NCBI GenBank assembly: GCA_002424625.1
Contig: DIKR01000004.1
Span: forward strand, 1 to 7,527
Direction of reading: 5' to 3'
DNA from: Desulfuromonadaceae bacterium UBA5613
GTDB taxonomy: Bacteria; Desulfobacterota; Desulfuromonadia; Desulfuromonadales; UBA2197
DNA: 7,527 nucleotides
Shown here: one piece after another, positions 1-6,863 of the stretch
How the letters are laid out: each line of letters opens with the position of its first letter
Position numbering within the stretch: position 1 is the first letter of the stretch
The notes under the pieces: model-generated
The model's input: the letters and a program-made list of their open reading frames with translations, nothing else
The model's database searches: none
Told to the model about the DNA's origin: nothing
Translations under genes and position numbers: made by a program

Positions 1-66
1 TTCAGTCTTGAATATGACCAGACAGCCAAGATGACGATCAAGAAGGAGGGTTACTTTTGGACTTAG
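1..66 (+). CDS. dndD: DndD C-terminus (3' end of gene only)
   Basis: Frame 1 is open from the first base and stops at TAG 64-66, giving 21 codons that end in the residues KKEGYFWT. The following gene is a clear dndE, its start overlaps this stop, and dndD is the usual gene before dndE; the 'GYF' ending also fits my memory of DndD C-termini. DndD is an SMC/RecN-like ATPase of the DNA phosphorothioation complex, thought to act with DndC and DndE when sulfur replaces a non-bridging backbone oxygen. None of the ATPase motifs are inside the window, so the name rests on context and the tail. Its last 10 bases overlap the dndE start, suggesting translational coupling. Confidence 0.7.
   Translation, partial: FSLEYDQTAKMTIKKEGYFWT
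43..50 (+). promoter_or_regulatory. Ribosome binding site fixing a TTG start for dndE
   Basis: AAGGAGGG is a near-perfect Shine-Dalgarno sequence lying six bases before TTG 57-59. There is no nearby in-frame ATG, and the conserved part of DndE starts only a few residues later, so the TTG is the likely start. The site lies inside the dndD coding sequence. Confidence 0.75.
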
Positions 67-437
67 GCGGCCTCGACTTCAAACGCATCAAGCTATCGCA
101 GGAATCGACCAAGAAGCTTCAGCAATTCAAGACGCGCACCGGTCTGACGCCGAATATCGCCTGCCGTCTCGCCTTGGGGGTTTCCCTTGGCGAAGGATCG
201 ATGCCGTCTCTGGAGCTCTTTGTTGAAGAGACCGGCCAGGAGATCAACCGCTACACCCTCTTTGGCGAGCATGAGCAGATTCTCGTGGCCCTCTTCATTC
301 AGTGGTGTCACGAAAATCAGATTCCGCCGGAGGCACAAAACAAATATTTCCTTGCGCATATCAATCGTGGTGTCGAGTCGCTGACCAACCGGGTTAAAGG
401 TCTGGAAGGTTTGACGCAATTGCTGAAGGCCGGGTAA
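57..437 (+). CDS. dndE: DNA phosphorothioation protein DndE
   Basis: The 126-residue product has the DndE hallmarks: the stretch NIACRLALGVSL near residues 33-44 and the EINRYTLFGE motif near residues 62-71. Its length is normal for the family. DndE is a small protein of the DndCDE sulfur-incorporation complex; published structural work describes it as a tetramer that binds nicked double-stranded DNA. The start is TTG with a strong ribosome site six bases upstream, and the gene overlaps the dndD end by 10 bases. It is followed after five bases by dndA, so dndD-dndE-dndA appear to be one transcript. The 126 aa frame shows no break. The identification comes from recognised motifs, not from a search. 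Confidence 0.92.
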   Translation: MDLGGLDFKRIKLSQESTKKLQQFKTRTGLTPNIACRLALGVSLGEGSMPSLELFVEETGQEINRYTLFGEHEQILVALFIQWCHENQIPPEAQNKYFLAHINRGVESLTNRVKGLEGLTQLLKAG

Positions 438-442
438 CCGCC

Positions 443-1591
443 ATGGACGAGCCGATTTATCTCGATCATCATGCGACCACTCCGCTCGACCGGCGGGTGT
501 TGGAGAAGATGCTGCCGTACTTCACGGAGATTTACGGCAACCCCTCCAGCATCGACCACCTGCACGGGAACAAGGCCAAGGTTGCAGTCGATGGCGCTCG
601 GCAAACGATTGCCAAACACCTCGGCTGTCGTAAAGAGAATGAAATCATCTTTACCAGCGGTGCGACCGAAGCGAACAATCTTGCTCTGATTGGCGCATTT
701 CGTAAGTACCGCGACAAGGGCAAACATCTCATCGCCTCGGCCATCGAACACCCCGCCGTTCTCGATACCCTGAAAGCGTTAGAGCGTGAAGGCGCCGAAG
801 TGACGTTGCTGCCGGTGGATAGTCACGGTGTGGTTGACCTTGAGGCTCTCCGTAACGCCATCCGCAAAGAGACGATTCTGATTTCGGTCATGTTCGCCAA
901 CAACGAGATCGGGACAATTCAACCGATCGCACAGATTGGGGAACTGGCCAAGGCCAAGGGGATTTTGTTCCACGTTGATGCCGCTCAAGCAGTTGGCCAT
1001 GAACCTATCCATGTCTACGATATGAATATCGATCTCCTCTCCTTCAGTGCCCACAAGTTCTATGGCCCCAAAGGGGTAGGGGGCCTGTTTGTGCGATCCT
1101 TTGCGCCGATGGTGCGGTTAGAGGCAGTCACCTTCGGCGGTGGACAAGAGCGCAATTTACGGCCGGGATCGTTGAACGTGCCGGGGATCGTTGGCATGGC
1201 TGAAGCCTTGAGTTTTGCAGCAACTGAGCAAAAGGCTGAACGGAAACGGCTTGAACAACTGTCGGCCACTATTACGGACGCACTGCAAACGGCTTTTCCC
1301 GACGTTAAGATTAACGGCCATCCGGAACGTAAATTGACGCACAACCTGAATCTGACCATCCCCGGCGTTGAAGCCAAAGCATTGATTCACGTGCTCAAGT
1401 CAAAGCTCTCTTTTTCCGCCGGATCGGCCTGCTCGACAACCAAGGTTGAACCGTCGCATGTTCTCAAGGCGATGGGGTTGAGCGATGACGAGACCTTTCA
1501 GACGATCAGGCTGGGGTTGGGCCGATCAACGCAGGACGCTCAAGGTCTCGCCCATTTGTTGATTGAGGGAATTGGACAAGTAAGAAGATAA
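443..1591 (+). CDS. dndA: Cysteine desulfurase DndA (IscS/NifS type)
   Basis: A complete 382-residue class V aminotransferase-fold enzyme that uses pyridoxal phosphate to take sulfur from cysteine and hold it as a persulfide. Visible features: YLDHHATTPLD at the N-terminus, GATEANNLAL near 73-82, His103 in EHPAV, Asp179 and Gln182 in HVDAAQ, the cofactor lysine Lys205 in SAHKFYGPKG, and the catalytic Cys330 in SAGSACSTT on the mobile loop. In Dnd systems the sulfur passes to DndC. The start ATG lies five bases after dndE; the only ribosome-site-like sequence (GAAGG, 425-429) is 13 bases away, so translation is probably coupled to dndE. The sequence alone cannot fully separate DndA from housekeeping IscS/NifS; the position directly after dndE decides it. 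In the Streptomyces system dndA is divergent from dndBCDE, whereas here it is downstream. Confidence 0.92.
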   Translation: MDEPIYLDHHATTPLDRRVLEKMLPYFTEIYGNPSSIDHLHGNKAKVAVDGARQTIAKHLGCRKENEIIFTSGATEANNLALIGAFRKYRDKGKHLIASAIEHPAVLDTLKALEREGAEVTLLPVDSHGVVDLEALRNAIRKETILISVMFANNEIGTIQPIAQIGELAKAKGILFHVDAAQAVGHEPIHVYDMNIDLLSFSAHKFYGPKGVGGLFVRSFAPMVRLEAVTFGGGQERNLRPGSLNVPGIVGMAEALSFAATEQKAERKRLEQLSATITDALQTAFPDVKINGHPERKLTHNLNLTIPGVEAKALIHVLKSKLSFSAGSACSTTKVEPSHVLKAMGLSDDETFQTIRLGLGRSTQDAQGLAHLLIEGIGQVRR

Positions 1592-1601
1592 GGGAGGGCA
1601 A

Positions 1602-1847
1602 ATGCCATCTTTTGCTGAAGTCTATGAATTGCTATTGCGTAAAGGTCCAGGTAGGGCGGTTTCAAGTCGACAAACTCAATACCGAATTGAGGCAATCAAT
1701 GGGAATATTGTTGCTTTTCCGAAATCTGGGAGAGTAACGATTCATCAAGATTGTTGGGGACAAAATATCACCTGTCAAGGAACGCGAGCAGGTGGAATTT
1801 ATAGTGGTACCTATACGATCTACGATTGGTATCGCGAACACATTTAG
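1602..1847 (+). CDS. Unrecognised 81-residue protein in the dnd operon
   Basis: I do not recognise a family. The gene begins ten bases after dndA, with a strong ribosome site (GGGAGGG, 1592-1598) just before the ATG, and ends 13 bases before the phosphoesterase start, so it sits in the operon as a proper gene. The protein is soluble, with no signal peptide or membrane segment. Residues 1-14 look helical; residues 24-81 look like a compact beta-rich domain with QYRIEAINGNIVAFPKSGRV, then two cysteines (Cys51, Cys58) and a glycine/aromatic-rich C-terminus around RAGGIYSGTYTIYDWY. It has about 42% G+C by hand count, clearly lower than the genes on both sides, which suggests separate acquisition. 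A role in sulfur modification is possible from location only. Confidence 0.65.
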   Translation: MPSFAEVYELLLRKGPGRAVSSRQTQYRIEAINGNIVAFPKSGRVTIHQDCWGQNITCQGTRAGGIYSGTYTIYDWYREHI

Positions 1848-1860
1848 ATTGACGGAAATC

Positions 1861-2250
1861 ATGCCCCGCTTCGTTGTCCACGAACATCACTCCACCCACC
1901 TCCACTGGGACTTTCGCCTCGAACACGACGGCGTCCTCAAATCCTGGGCCATCCCCAAAGGACCATCGATGGATCCAGCCGATAAACGACTGGCGATCCA
2001 GGTAGAAGATCATGCCCTGGAGTACGGCAACTTCAGCGGCACTATCCCGCCGGGAGAGTATGGCGCGGGCGAGGTGCTGATCTGGGACCGCGGCAACTAC
2101 GAACCGATCATTCCGATGGACGCCGGTCTGGCCAGTGGCAATCTCCTTTTCCGCCTTGACGGCGAGCGCCTGCACAGCATCTTTGCTTTGGTTCGCTTCA
2201 AGCGCGGCAAGACCGGCAGGGAGTGGCTGTTGATCGCACGGGACGAGTGA
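1861..2250 (+). CDS. Stand-alone LigD-type 3'-phosphoesterase
   Basis: A 129-residue protein equal to the phosphoesterase (PE) domain of bacterial LigD, without polymerase or ligase domains. PE domains heal DNA 3' ends by removing a terminal ribonucleotide or 3'-phosphate, using a metal. The residues matching those known to be essential in Pseudomonas LigD are all present at a constant offset: His9, His15, Asp17 and Arg19 in the HWDFRLE region, then His51 and Tyr55 in the DHALEYGNF segment. The motifs SWAIPKGPS and IPPGEYGAG are also typical. I chose ATG 1861 because the family's first strand (RFVVHEHH) begins at once; GGAAA (1854-1858) may be its weak ribosome site. An upstream in-frame GTG at 1792 would lie inside the preceding gene. 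It sits in line with the dnd genes, so it may process DNA ends there, but it could be an independent repair gene. Confidence 0.9.
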   Translation: MPRFVVHEHHSTHLHWDFRLEHDGVLKSWAIPKGPSMDPADKRLAIQVEDHALEYGNFSGTIPPGEYGAGEVLIWDRGNYEPIIPMDAGLASGNLLFRLDGERLHSIFALVRFKRGKTGREWLLIARDE

Positions 2251-2322
2251 GCAGGAGCGCAGCGTTAAGGTGTCGCTTGATGAACTATGAACTTGAGTCC
2301 CCCCAAAGACAGGAGTCGATTC

Positions 2323-3308
<986 letters not shown>

Positions 3309-3333
<25 letters not shown>

Positions 3334-3449
3334 GAATTCAGACTAAAGTTTATGAACTTGGTCTTGTGCAACTGGGTTGCGCCATAATCCGCCTGCATGC
3401 CAGTGCCCTGAACCGATGCAGCGACATTTGCTCCCCGAATTTGTGTCAT
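3309..3449 (-). pseudogene. Truncated abiEii toxin gene (5' remnant)
   Basis: The abiEi stop codon on the minus strand overlaps an ATG in the form ATGA (3449-3446), the usual coupling between abiEi and abiEii. Translation from this ATG gives MTQIRGANVAASVQ, and the NVAASV element matches the N-terminus of AbiEii nucleotidyltransferases as I remember it. After about 14 codons (near 3407) the similarity ends and the frame runs on through unrelated sequence into the antisense of the SEC-C gene end, stopping at 3309. The roughly 300-residue toxin, including its nucleotidyltransferase motifs, is therefore missing. No insertion-sequence end is recognised at the break, so a deletion is the simplest cause. 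The remnant is short, so the call depends heavily on the preserved overlap. Confidence 0.7.
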
Positions 3450-4048
3450 ATGGCCATCGCCTCCATGTAAGGTCTCATGACATTGCTTACCCGGCAGACC
3501 TTTGCATAACGCCAAAGATCATCGATCGTGCACCGGCCACTTTTCCGGCTTTCACGCAGGGCTTCCAGGGCAACATCCAGCCCGATTTTGTGACGGTATT
3601 TGAAGCAATCGGCTACGGTCTTGGCAAGGCAATAAACTTTTATCTCCACGCCATCCATCCTGTGGGTTTCTACCCCATCACTAAGTGCAGTTCCTGAGAA
3701 TCTGACGAATTTTATTGGCAGGGTGGTTTTGGGGAGATGAGCTTTGACGTCAATCGCCATCCAGACCTCGAATGGCGCCTGAGTTGTCAGATCGTGAAAA
3801 CGAAGGGCGGAAAGGAGGCAGACCACGCCGTTAGGAATTGCTTTTCCAACTTCTGTCAGAGTCTGATGCTCTGTTACTTGCTCATTGCTCCGCCGATACA
3901 GGCCGCGGCCTACCCGCTGAATTACGCCCCGCTTACATAGGCGACCAAGTTCTACCCGTGAGATCTCATAATGCTTTAGATCGCGAGAGCGGATGACACC
4001 TTGCTTGCCTAAAAGATCGAGGAGTTTTTGTTGAGCTGTTAGATTCAT
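3446..4048 (-). CDS. AbiEi-family antitoxin / transcriptional regulator
   Basis: A 200-residue protein of the AbiEi type, the antitoxin of type IV AbiE systems. Such proteins repress their own promoter through an N-terminal winged helix and counter the AbiEii nucleotidyltransferase through the C-terminal domain. Here residues 1-52 form the helix-turn-helix part, ending in the typical GVIQRVGRGLYR wing; residues 60-105 carry the PNGVVCLLSALRFHDL segment; and residues 140-166 carry AKTVADCFKYRHKIGLDVALEALRE, a hallmark of the C-terminal domain. The reading frame and length look intact. Its partner toxin is only a stub downstream. The upstream region 4049-4115 is AT-rich, contains the palindrome TAAATATTTA, and must hold its promoter. 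Without a toxin it may now be only a DNA-binding regulator or a relic. Confidence 0.88.
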   Translation of the reverse strand: MNLTAQQKLLDLLGKQGVIRSRDLKHYEISRVELGRLCKRGVIQRVGRGLYRRSNEQVTEHQTLTEVGKAIPNGVVCLLSALRFHDLTTQAPFEVWMAIDVKAHLPKTTLPIKFVRFSGTALSDGVETHRMDGVEIKVYCLAKTVADCFKYRHKIGLDVALEALRESRKSGRCTIDDLWRYAKVCRVSNVMRPYMEAMAI

Positions 4049-4322
4049 GATTCTATTGCTCTTGTTCCAAAGTGTAGGTTCTTATAAATATTTACCGCGT
4101 ATTCGTAACAGAAAGTATGCTTTAAAGGCCAAGGGAATCGAGGAATTCTTTGCCGATGTTGAACGGAGAGCCGCTTACCTGGAGGAGGGGCAGAAAGCCG
4201 TTGTCTTGGAACGCCTAACTCAGGCCCGCACTTTGATCGACAGTACCGACGCACTGCAGTGGCTCGCTGCCTGGAAAACGCCGGAGGAAAGAAAGTCATC
4301 ATACAAACAGTACGGTTTTTGA
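4047..4322 (+). pseudogene. Unrecognised C-terminal gene fragment
   Basis: The frame is open from about 4035 to the TGA at 4322. From residue 22 onward (RKYALKAKGIEEFFADVERRAAYLEEGQ... to WKTPEERK) it looks like genuine protein: strongly helical, charged, and with a coding-like composition. The only ATG is at 4047, overlaps the abiEi start codon on the other strand, and is followed by an unconvincing hydrophobic stretch over the abiEi promoter; no ribosome site precedes it. I therefore read it as the last 60-70 residues of a longer gene whose front was lost when the abiE module or another element arrived. I cannot name the family. A small real gene is possible but less likely. Confidence 0.45.
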
Positions 4323-4334
4323 TTAGTTCCTGGC

Positions 4335-4446
4335 CGCTGTCAGCCATGCCCTTGACGAATCAAAACAAAATCGGATAAAGCCTAACTTTGGGGGTGGGTC
4401 AATTGGGGCGCCGATGGTGGGTCAATTTCAATGCCGATTGACAGCG
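4335..4446. repeat. 8-base inverted repeat around the IS21-like end
   Basis: CGCTGTCA at 4335-4342 is mirrored exactly by TGACAGCG at 4439-4446, enclosing 96 bases. The right copy includes the TGACA terminus expected of an IS21-type end. The left copy lacks the following tandem 23-base repeats, so the pair may be a shrunken, deleted element or a coincidence. No target-site duplication is seen outside it. Confidence 0.4.
4393..4443. mobile_element. Solo terminal end of an IS21-family insertion sequence
   Basis: Two tandem 23-base units, 4393-4415 and 4416-4438, share 18 of 23 positions: each begins GGTGGGTCAATT and ends GCCGAT. They are followed directly by TGACA at 4439-4443. Ends with TGTCA/TGACA plus multiple short repeats containing GTGGGTCAATT are characteristic of IS21-family elements, where the transposase IstA binds. 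No istA or istB coding sequence is present on either side, so only one end remains. The reading direction implies that the lost body lay to the left, towards 4390. Confidence 0.65.
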
Positions 4447-4464
4447 CCTGATGAGCGATGATTG

Positions 4465-5730
4465 TTATATGCGAAAATCTGTTTGTAGTTTAGCCCAATG
4501 AGCTTTGAGTCTATCTTTGTGTTCTTCATTCATGGGTAGGTCTTTAATCTGTTCTGGCCATAAACTTCGCGCTTTATCCATTGTCTCATCAAGGTGGGGT
4601 TTTATGGCACGCCATGGCACATCGGCTCGCTTAGCCCACAACTCAAAATTTGCATAAGTAACTTCGTACCACTCCTTTGTCTTCCCGAGATTAAGTGCAT
4701 ATTGCCTCTCGTTTTCAATGTAGACGCTTGTGGTGACGATGTCATAGGCCGGTGAAAGTCGCGGTGTGATTTTGTTTGAGTAGAGCAAGCTCCAGTTCTT
4801 TATATGCGCATCTCCATTGGCTAGAAGGATATTAGCCAGCAGGCGCCTGGCGAACTGTTGCGTGTCTGCCAAGCCATCTCCAGAGTAGTTGTAAAGAATT
4901 TTCGCTATTTGCTCGTAACTTGCGGATTTGTATTTTTCATGCGGATACTTCACCAAGACTTGCGCAAAGTCTTCCATGTGAATTCGCTGATTGTTGCTGC
5001 GGTCGAATCTTTTTATGGCAAAGGCCAGCTTCTCATCGGGCAAATTGATCGGCGGCAAGTTATCGAGCTTATCTAACTCCACCAGCTTTATTTCAGGCAC
5101 ATCAACGCCTGCTACGGATGCCAATGTCATTGCTGTGAACTCATTGGCTGGCACATTTTTGTATTTTGTTGAGGGTGTCTTGACGATCCAGTCACCAAGA
5201 GCATCTCCTTTGGATAGGTTGTACCGGCCGTCTTTTTGTTTCATGGAAAACTTCATCTGTATCCCGGCGAGAGAGAATTTGTTTTCCCGATGCACATTTT
5301 TGAATTTAACAGCTTTCGGTTTTCCGTAAGCAGACAAGAGATTCGCAGGGATATCTTCTGGCTCCATAGGCTCGGCAACCAGTGCGCCGGGTAGATCACC
5401 CCCCAAATACGATAAGAGTTGAAATTCGTTATCGACATGCACCTTGAGGCCTTGGGCAATCAACTCCCTTAAAGCCCCTTCCGGGAGCAAGTTGGATAGT
5501 GTCGGATGTAGTTTGTGGTTGGTTGACCAAGGCTCCGCCATGAGCTTCTCTACACGCGGAAAATCGGAGTGGGTAATTAAACTGAATGTAGGACGAGCTG
5601 CACGCGATTTATATTCATCTGCAAAGGTCAATACGTTACGACCGCCCTGAAAACCAATCAGATAGCCAACTAGTATTTCGTGCAAGGTGAGTTTTAGGAC
5701 GTTGACTTCATCTGCGCCGCGATTATTCAT
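4465..5730 (-). CDS. hipA: HipA-family serine/threonine kinase toxin
   Basis: A full-length 421-residue HipA. These kinases phosphorylate a cellular target (glutamyl-tRNA synthetase in E. coli HipA), halting growth until the HipB antitoxin controls them. Seen here: the N-terminal subdomain with HPTLSNLLPEGALREL (75-90); the FSLAGIQMKFS loop (152-162) with Ser153 at the place of the regulatory autophosphorylated serine; the ATP-binding lysine Lys184 in WIVKTP; FAIKRFDR (237-244); the catalytic loop NGDAHIKNWSL with Asp307 and Asn312; and the metal-binding Asp330 in LSPAYD. All key residues are present, so it looks active. The ATG overlaps the hipB stop (ATGA), and GAGG lies shortly upstream, so it is co-translated with hipB. 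It is AT-richer than the dnd genes. Its target here is unknown. Confidence 0.93.
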   Translation of the reverse strand: MNNRGADEVNVLKLTLHEILVGYLIGFQGGRNVLTFADEYKSRAARPTFSLITHSDFPRVEKLMAEPWSTNHKLHPTLSNLLPEGALRELIAQGLKVHVDNEFQLLSYLGGDLPGALVAEPMEPEDIPANLLSAYGKPKAVKFKNVHRENKFSLAGIQMKFSMKQKDGRYNLSKGDALGDWIVKTPSTKYKNVPANEFTAMTLASVAGVDVPEIKLVELDKLDNLPPINLPDEKLAFAIKRFDRSNNQRIHMEDFAQVLVKYPHEKYKSASYEQIAKILYNYSGDGLADTQQFARRLLANILLANGDAHIKNWSLLYSNKITPRLSPAYDIVTTSVYIENERQYALNLGKTKEWYEVTYANFELWAKRADVPWRAIKPHLDETMDKARSLWPEQIKDLPMNEEHKDRLKAHWAKLQTDFRI

Positions 5731-6062
5731 TGATCATCCTCAAGGAGGTTCTGCCAAGGATCGTTAGATAGGTTTTTCGTTTTGTTTGTTATTGTCTGGC
5801 TAGATGGTTTTTGCCCTGACTCCAGTTCGGTCTCGACGTTTTTGAGGACAGCGATGACAGCATTCACCTTTTCTTTGGGGATAAACATTAGTTCGCTGTT
5901 CAAGCCTTTGGCAATCAACTCCAGAGTGTCGAGTCGCGGATTCCCCTTCGACTCCAGGCGTTGGTATTGCTGACGGGAAACGCCGATGCGCATCATCATG
6001 TCGATTTGCTTCAGCCCCAACTGTTTGCGTCTTTTTTTGAGTTGGTTAAGTAGAGGGTGCAC
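5727..6062 (-). CDS. hipB: HipB-family antitoxin, Xre-type repressor
   Basis: A 111-residue helix-turn-helix protein directly before hipA. The Xre domain covers about residues 5-58, with the helix-turn-helix near 18-40 (LKQIDMMMRIGVSRQQYQRLES). A flexible hydrophilic linker (about 82-100) leads to a C-terminal tail DPWQNLLEDDQ, and a tryptophan-containing tail is also known in E. coli HipB. HipB proteins bind palindromic operators as dimers and hold HipA inactive. The start is GTG 6062-6060, with AGGAG at 6075-6071 nine bases before it. The stop overlaps the hipA ATG by four bases. The unusual palindrome array just upstream is the likely operator region, so the operon is presumably self-repressed. 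Confidence 0.9.
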   Translation of the reverse strand: MHPLLNQLKKRRKQLGLKQIDMMMRIGVSRQQYQRLESKGNPRLDTLELIAKGLNSELMFIPKEKVNAVIAVLKNVETELESGQKPSSQTITNKTKNLSNDPWQNLLEDDQ

Positions 6063-6076
6063 TATTGTAAACTCCT

Positions 6077-6247
6077 ATGTTGCTTTTTGACTATCAGGAA
6101 ACATGTTAGCTTCTTTTTTTGCAAAAAGCAACATATGTGCTTCTTTGCCTGCAAAGGACAAGGACTTGCGCCAAAAGCAACATGTATGTTTCTTTTGGTT
6201 GCGCTGGCAAGTGATCCTTTAAAAAGCAATCTGGATGTTGCTTTTTG
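6077..6247. promoter_or_regulatory. Array of palindromic operators upstream of hipB
   Basis: The arm AAAAGCAA occurs at 6124-6131, 6173-6180 and 6222-6229, exactly 49 bases apart each time, and each copy starts a palindrome ending in a CTTCTTT/GCTTTTT-like arm. The clearest is 6171-6198, where 12 of 14 arm positions mirror (CCAAAAGCAACAT facing ATGTTTCTTTTGG). The site at 6220-6247 has nine consecutive mirrored bases (AAAAAGCAA / TTGCTTTTT). A perfect single arm, ATGTTGCTTTTT, lies at 6077-6088 and matches inverted AAAAAGCAACAT at 6123-6134. A degenerate copy lies around 6098-6116. E. coli hipBA is likewise controlled by several operators. HipB is the obvious ligand, by inference. Confidence 0.7.
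6103..6131 (-). promoter_or_regulatory. Predicted sigma-70 promoter of hipBA
   Basis: On the minus strand, TTGCTT (6131-6126) and TAACAT (6108-6103) are separated by exactly 17 bases and resemble the -35 and -10 boxes. Transcription would begin near 6096, about 35 bases before the hipB GTG, leaving room for the AGGAG site. Both boxes lie inside palindromic sites, so a bound HipB dimer would block polymerase. This is a pattern-based prediction. Confidence 0.55.
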
Positions 6248-6315
6248 ATAATTGTTTCGAGGTTAGATTTTTGACGAAGGGCTTGTCGGGTTCAGGGAGC
6301 ACGGACCCCCTATGC

Positions 6316-6513
6316 TCAAAGCTCTCCATATCCCATAGTTTTGAACCCCCTCATGCGTTTTTCGTGCATCTTCTCAGGCACGATCCGGGGAAGGGTAGAG
6401 GGACGCACAAACCTTCTCTGTTCGGCGTCAATTAACTTGGCCGGTGGAGTGTCGTTCCACAATGCCCTATCCTGCACACCGACAACATTTGATACTTCAA
6501 TAACACCAACCAA
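6316..6513 (-). other. Possible decayed gene remnant in the gap between the two hip units
   Basis: The 350 bases between the operator array and the second hipB hold no convincing gene. On the minus strand one frame stays open from about 6534 to 6316 and encodes plausible protein: GLVGVIEVSNVVGVQDRALWND, then PAKLIDAEQRRFVRPSTLPRIVPEK. The first part could be a beta-strand segment of an ASCH/EVE-like fold, but that is a guess. The start would be TTG 6513 without a good ribosome site, so a broken gene is more likely than a working one. Confidence 0.25.
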
Positions 6514-6599
6514 ACCTTCCCGCTCGGTAATAATTTAGTTGTCTTTTTTTGCACCCACCATATCCTTCCCGAACAGGAAGATTAGCTGGCGGAGGCATC

Positions 6600-6854
6600 A
6601 TGAAGAACGAAATCGTCCCGTGTAGTAAGATTGTCAATCCGGAGCAACTTGGCGCCATGCTCCGTCAGGTCCGCAAGAGACAAGGGATCACCCAGGAAGA
6701 TCTCTCCGCCATCGCCGGCATTGGGCCACGCCTGATCGGCGAAATCGAACGCGGCAAACTGACGGCGGAGATCGGCAAGGTTTTTCATCTGCTGGCAAGT
6801 TTGGGACTGGAGATTGTTGTTCAGCCTCGCACCACACGTGATTGGCAGGGATAG
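6600..6854 (+). CDS. hipB: Second HipB-like Xre-family antitoxin
   Basis: An 84-residue single-domain Xre protein. The helix-turn-helix lies near residues 31-53 (TQEDLSAIAGIGPRLIGEIERGK), followed by VFHLLASLGLEIVV, a pattern very typical of HipB proteins encoded before hipA. The frame opens earlier (6549), but ATG 6600 is chosen because GGAGG (6591-6595) precedes it by four bases and the protein then has the usual short N-terminus. It differs clearly from the first HipB, which is longer and has a C-terminal tail, so the two modules were acquired separately rather than duplicated. The hipA-like gene begins only nine bases downstream. An imperfect inverted repeat, CTTCC (6565-6569) / GGAAG (6576-6580), lies just upstream and might be an operator. 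Confidence 0.85.
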   Translation: MKNEIVPCSKIVNPEQLGAMLRQVRKRQGITQEDLSAIAGIGPRLIGEIERGKLTAEIGKVFHLLASLGLEIVVQPRTTRDWQG

Positions 6855-6863
6855 GATGTGACC

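Noticed and set aside
93..419. Minus-strand open frame of 108 codons opposite dndE
   Set aside because: It is fully antisense to a clearly recognised DndE, has no protein family features, and reflects codon bias of the real gene.
3377..3697. Plus-strand open frame of 106 codons
   Set aside because: It is antisense to abiEi and the abiEii stub and has no recognisable features or ribosome site.
4327..4455. Target-site duplication around the IS21-like inverted repeat
   Set aside because: The bases just outside TGTCA (4338) and TGACA (4443) do not form a direct repeat of 4-8 bases, so insertion of the short form is not shown.
6444..6460. GTGGA/TCCAC hairpin
   Set aside because: A five-base stem with a seven-base loop and no T-run; too weak for a terminator and likely chance.
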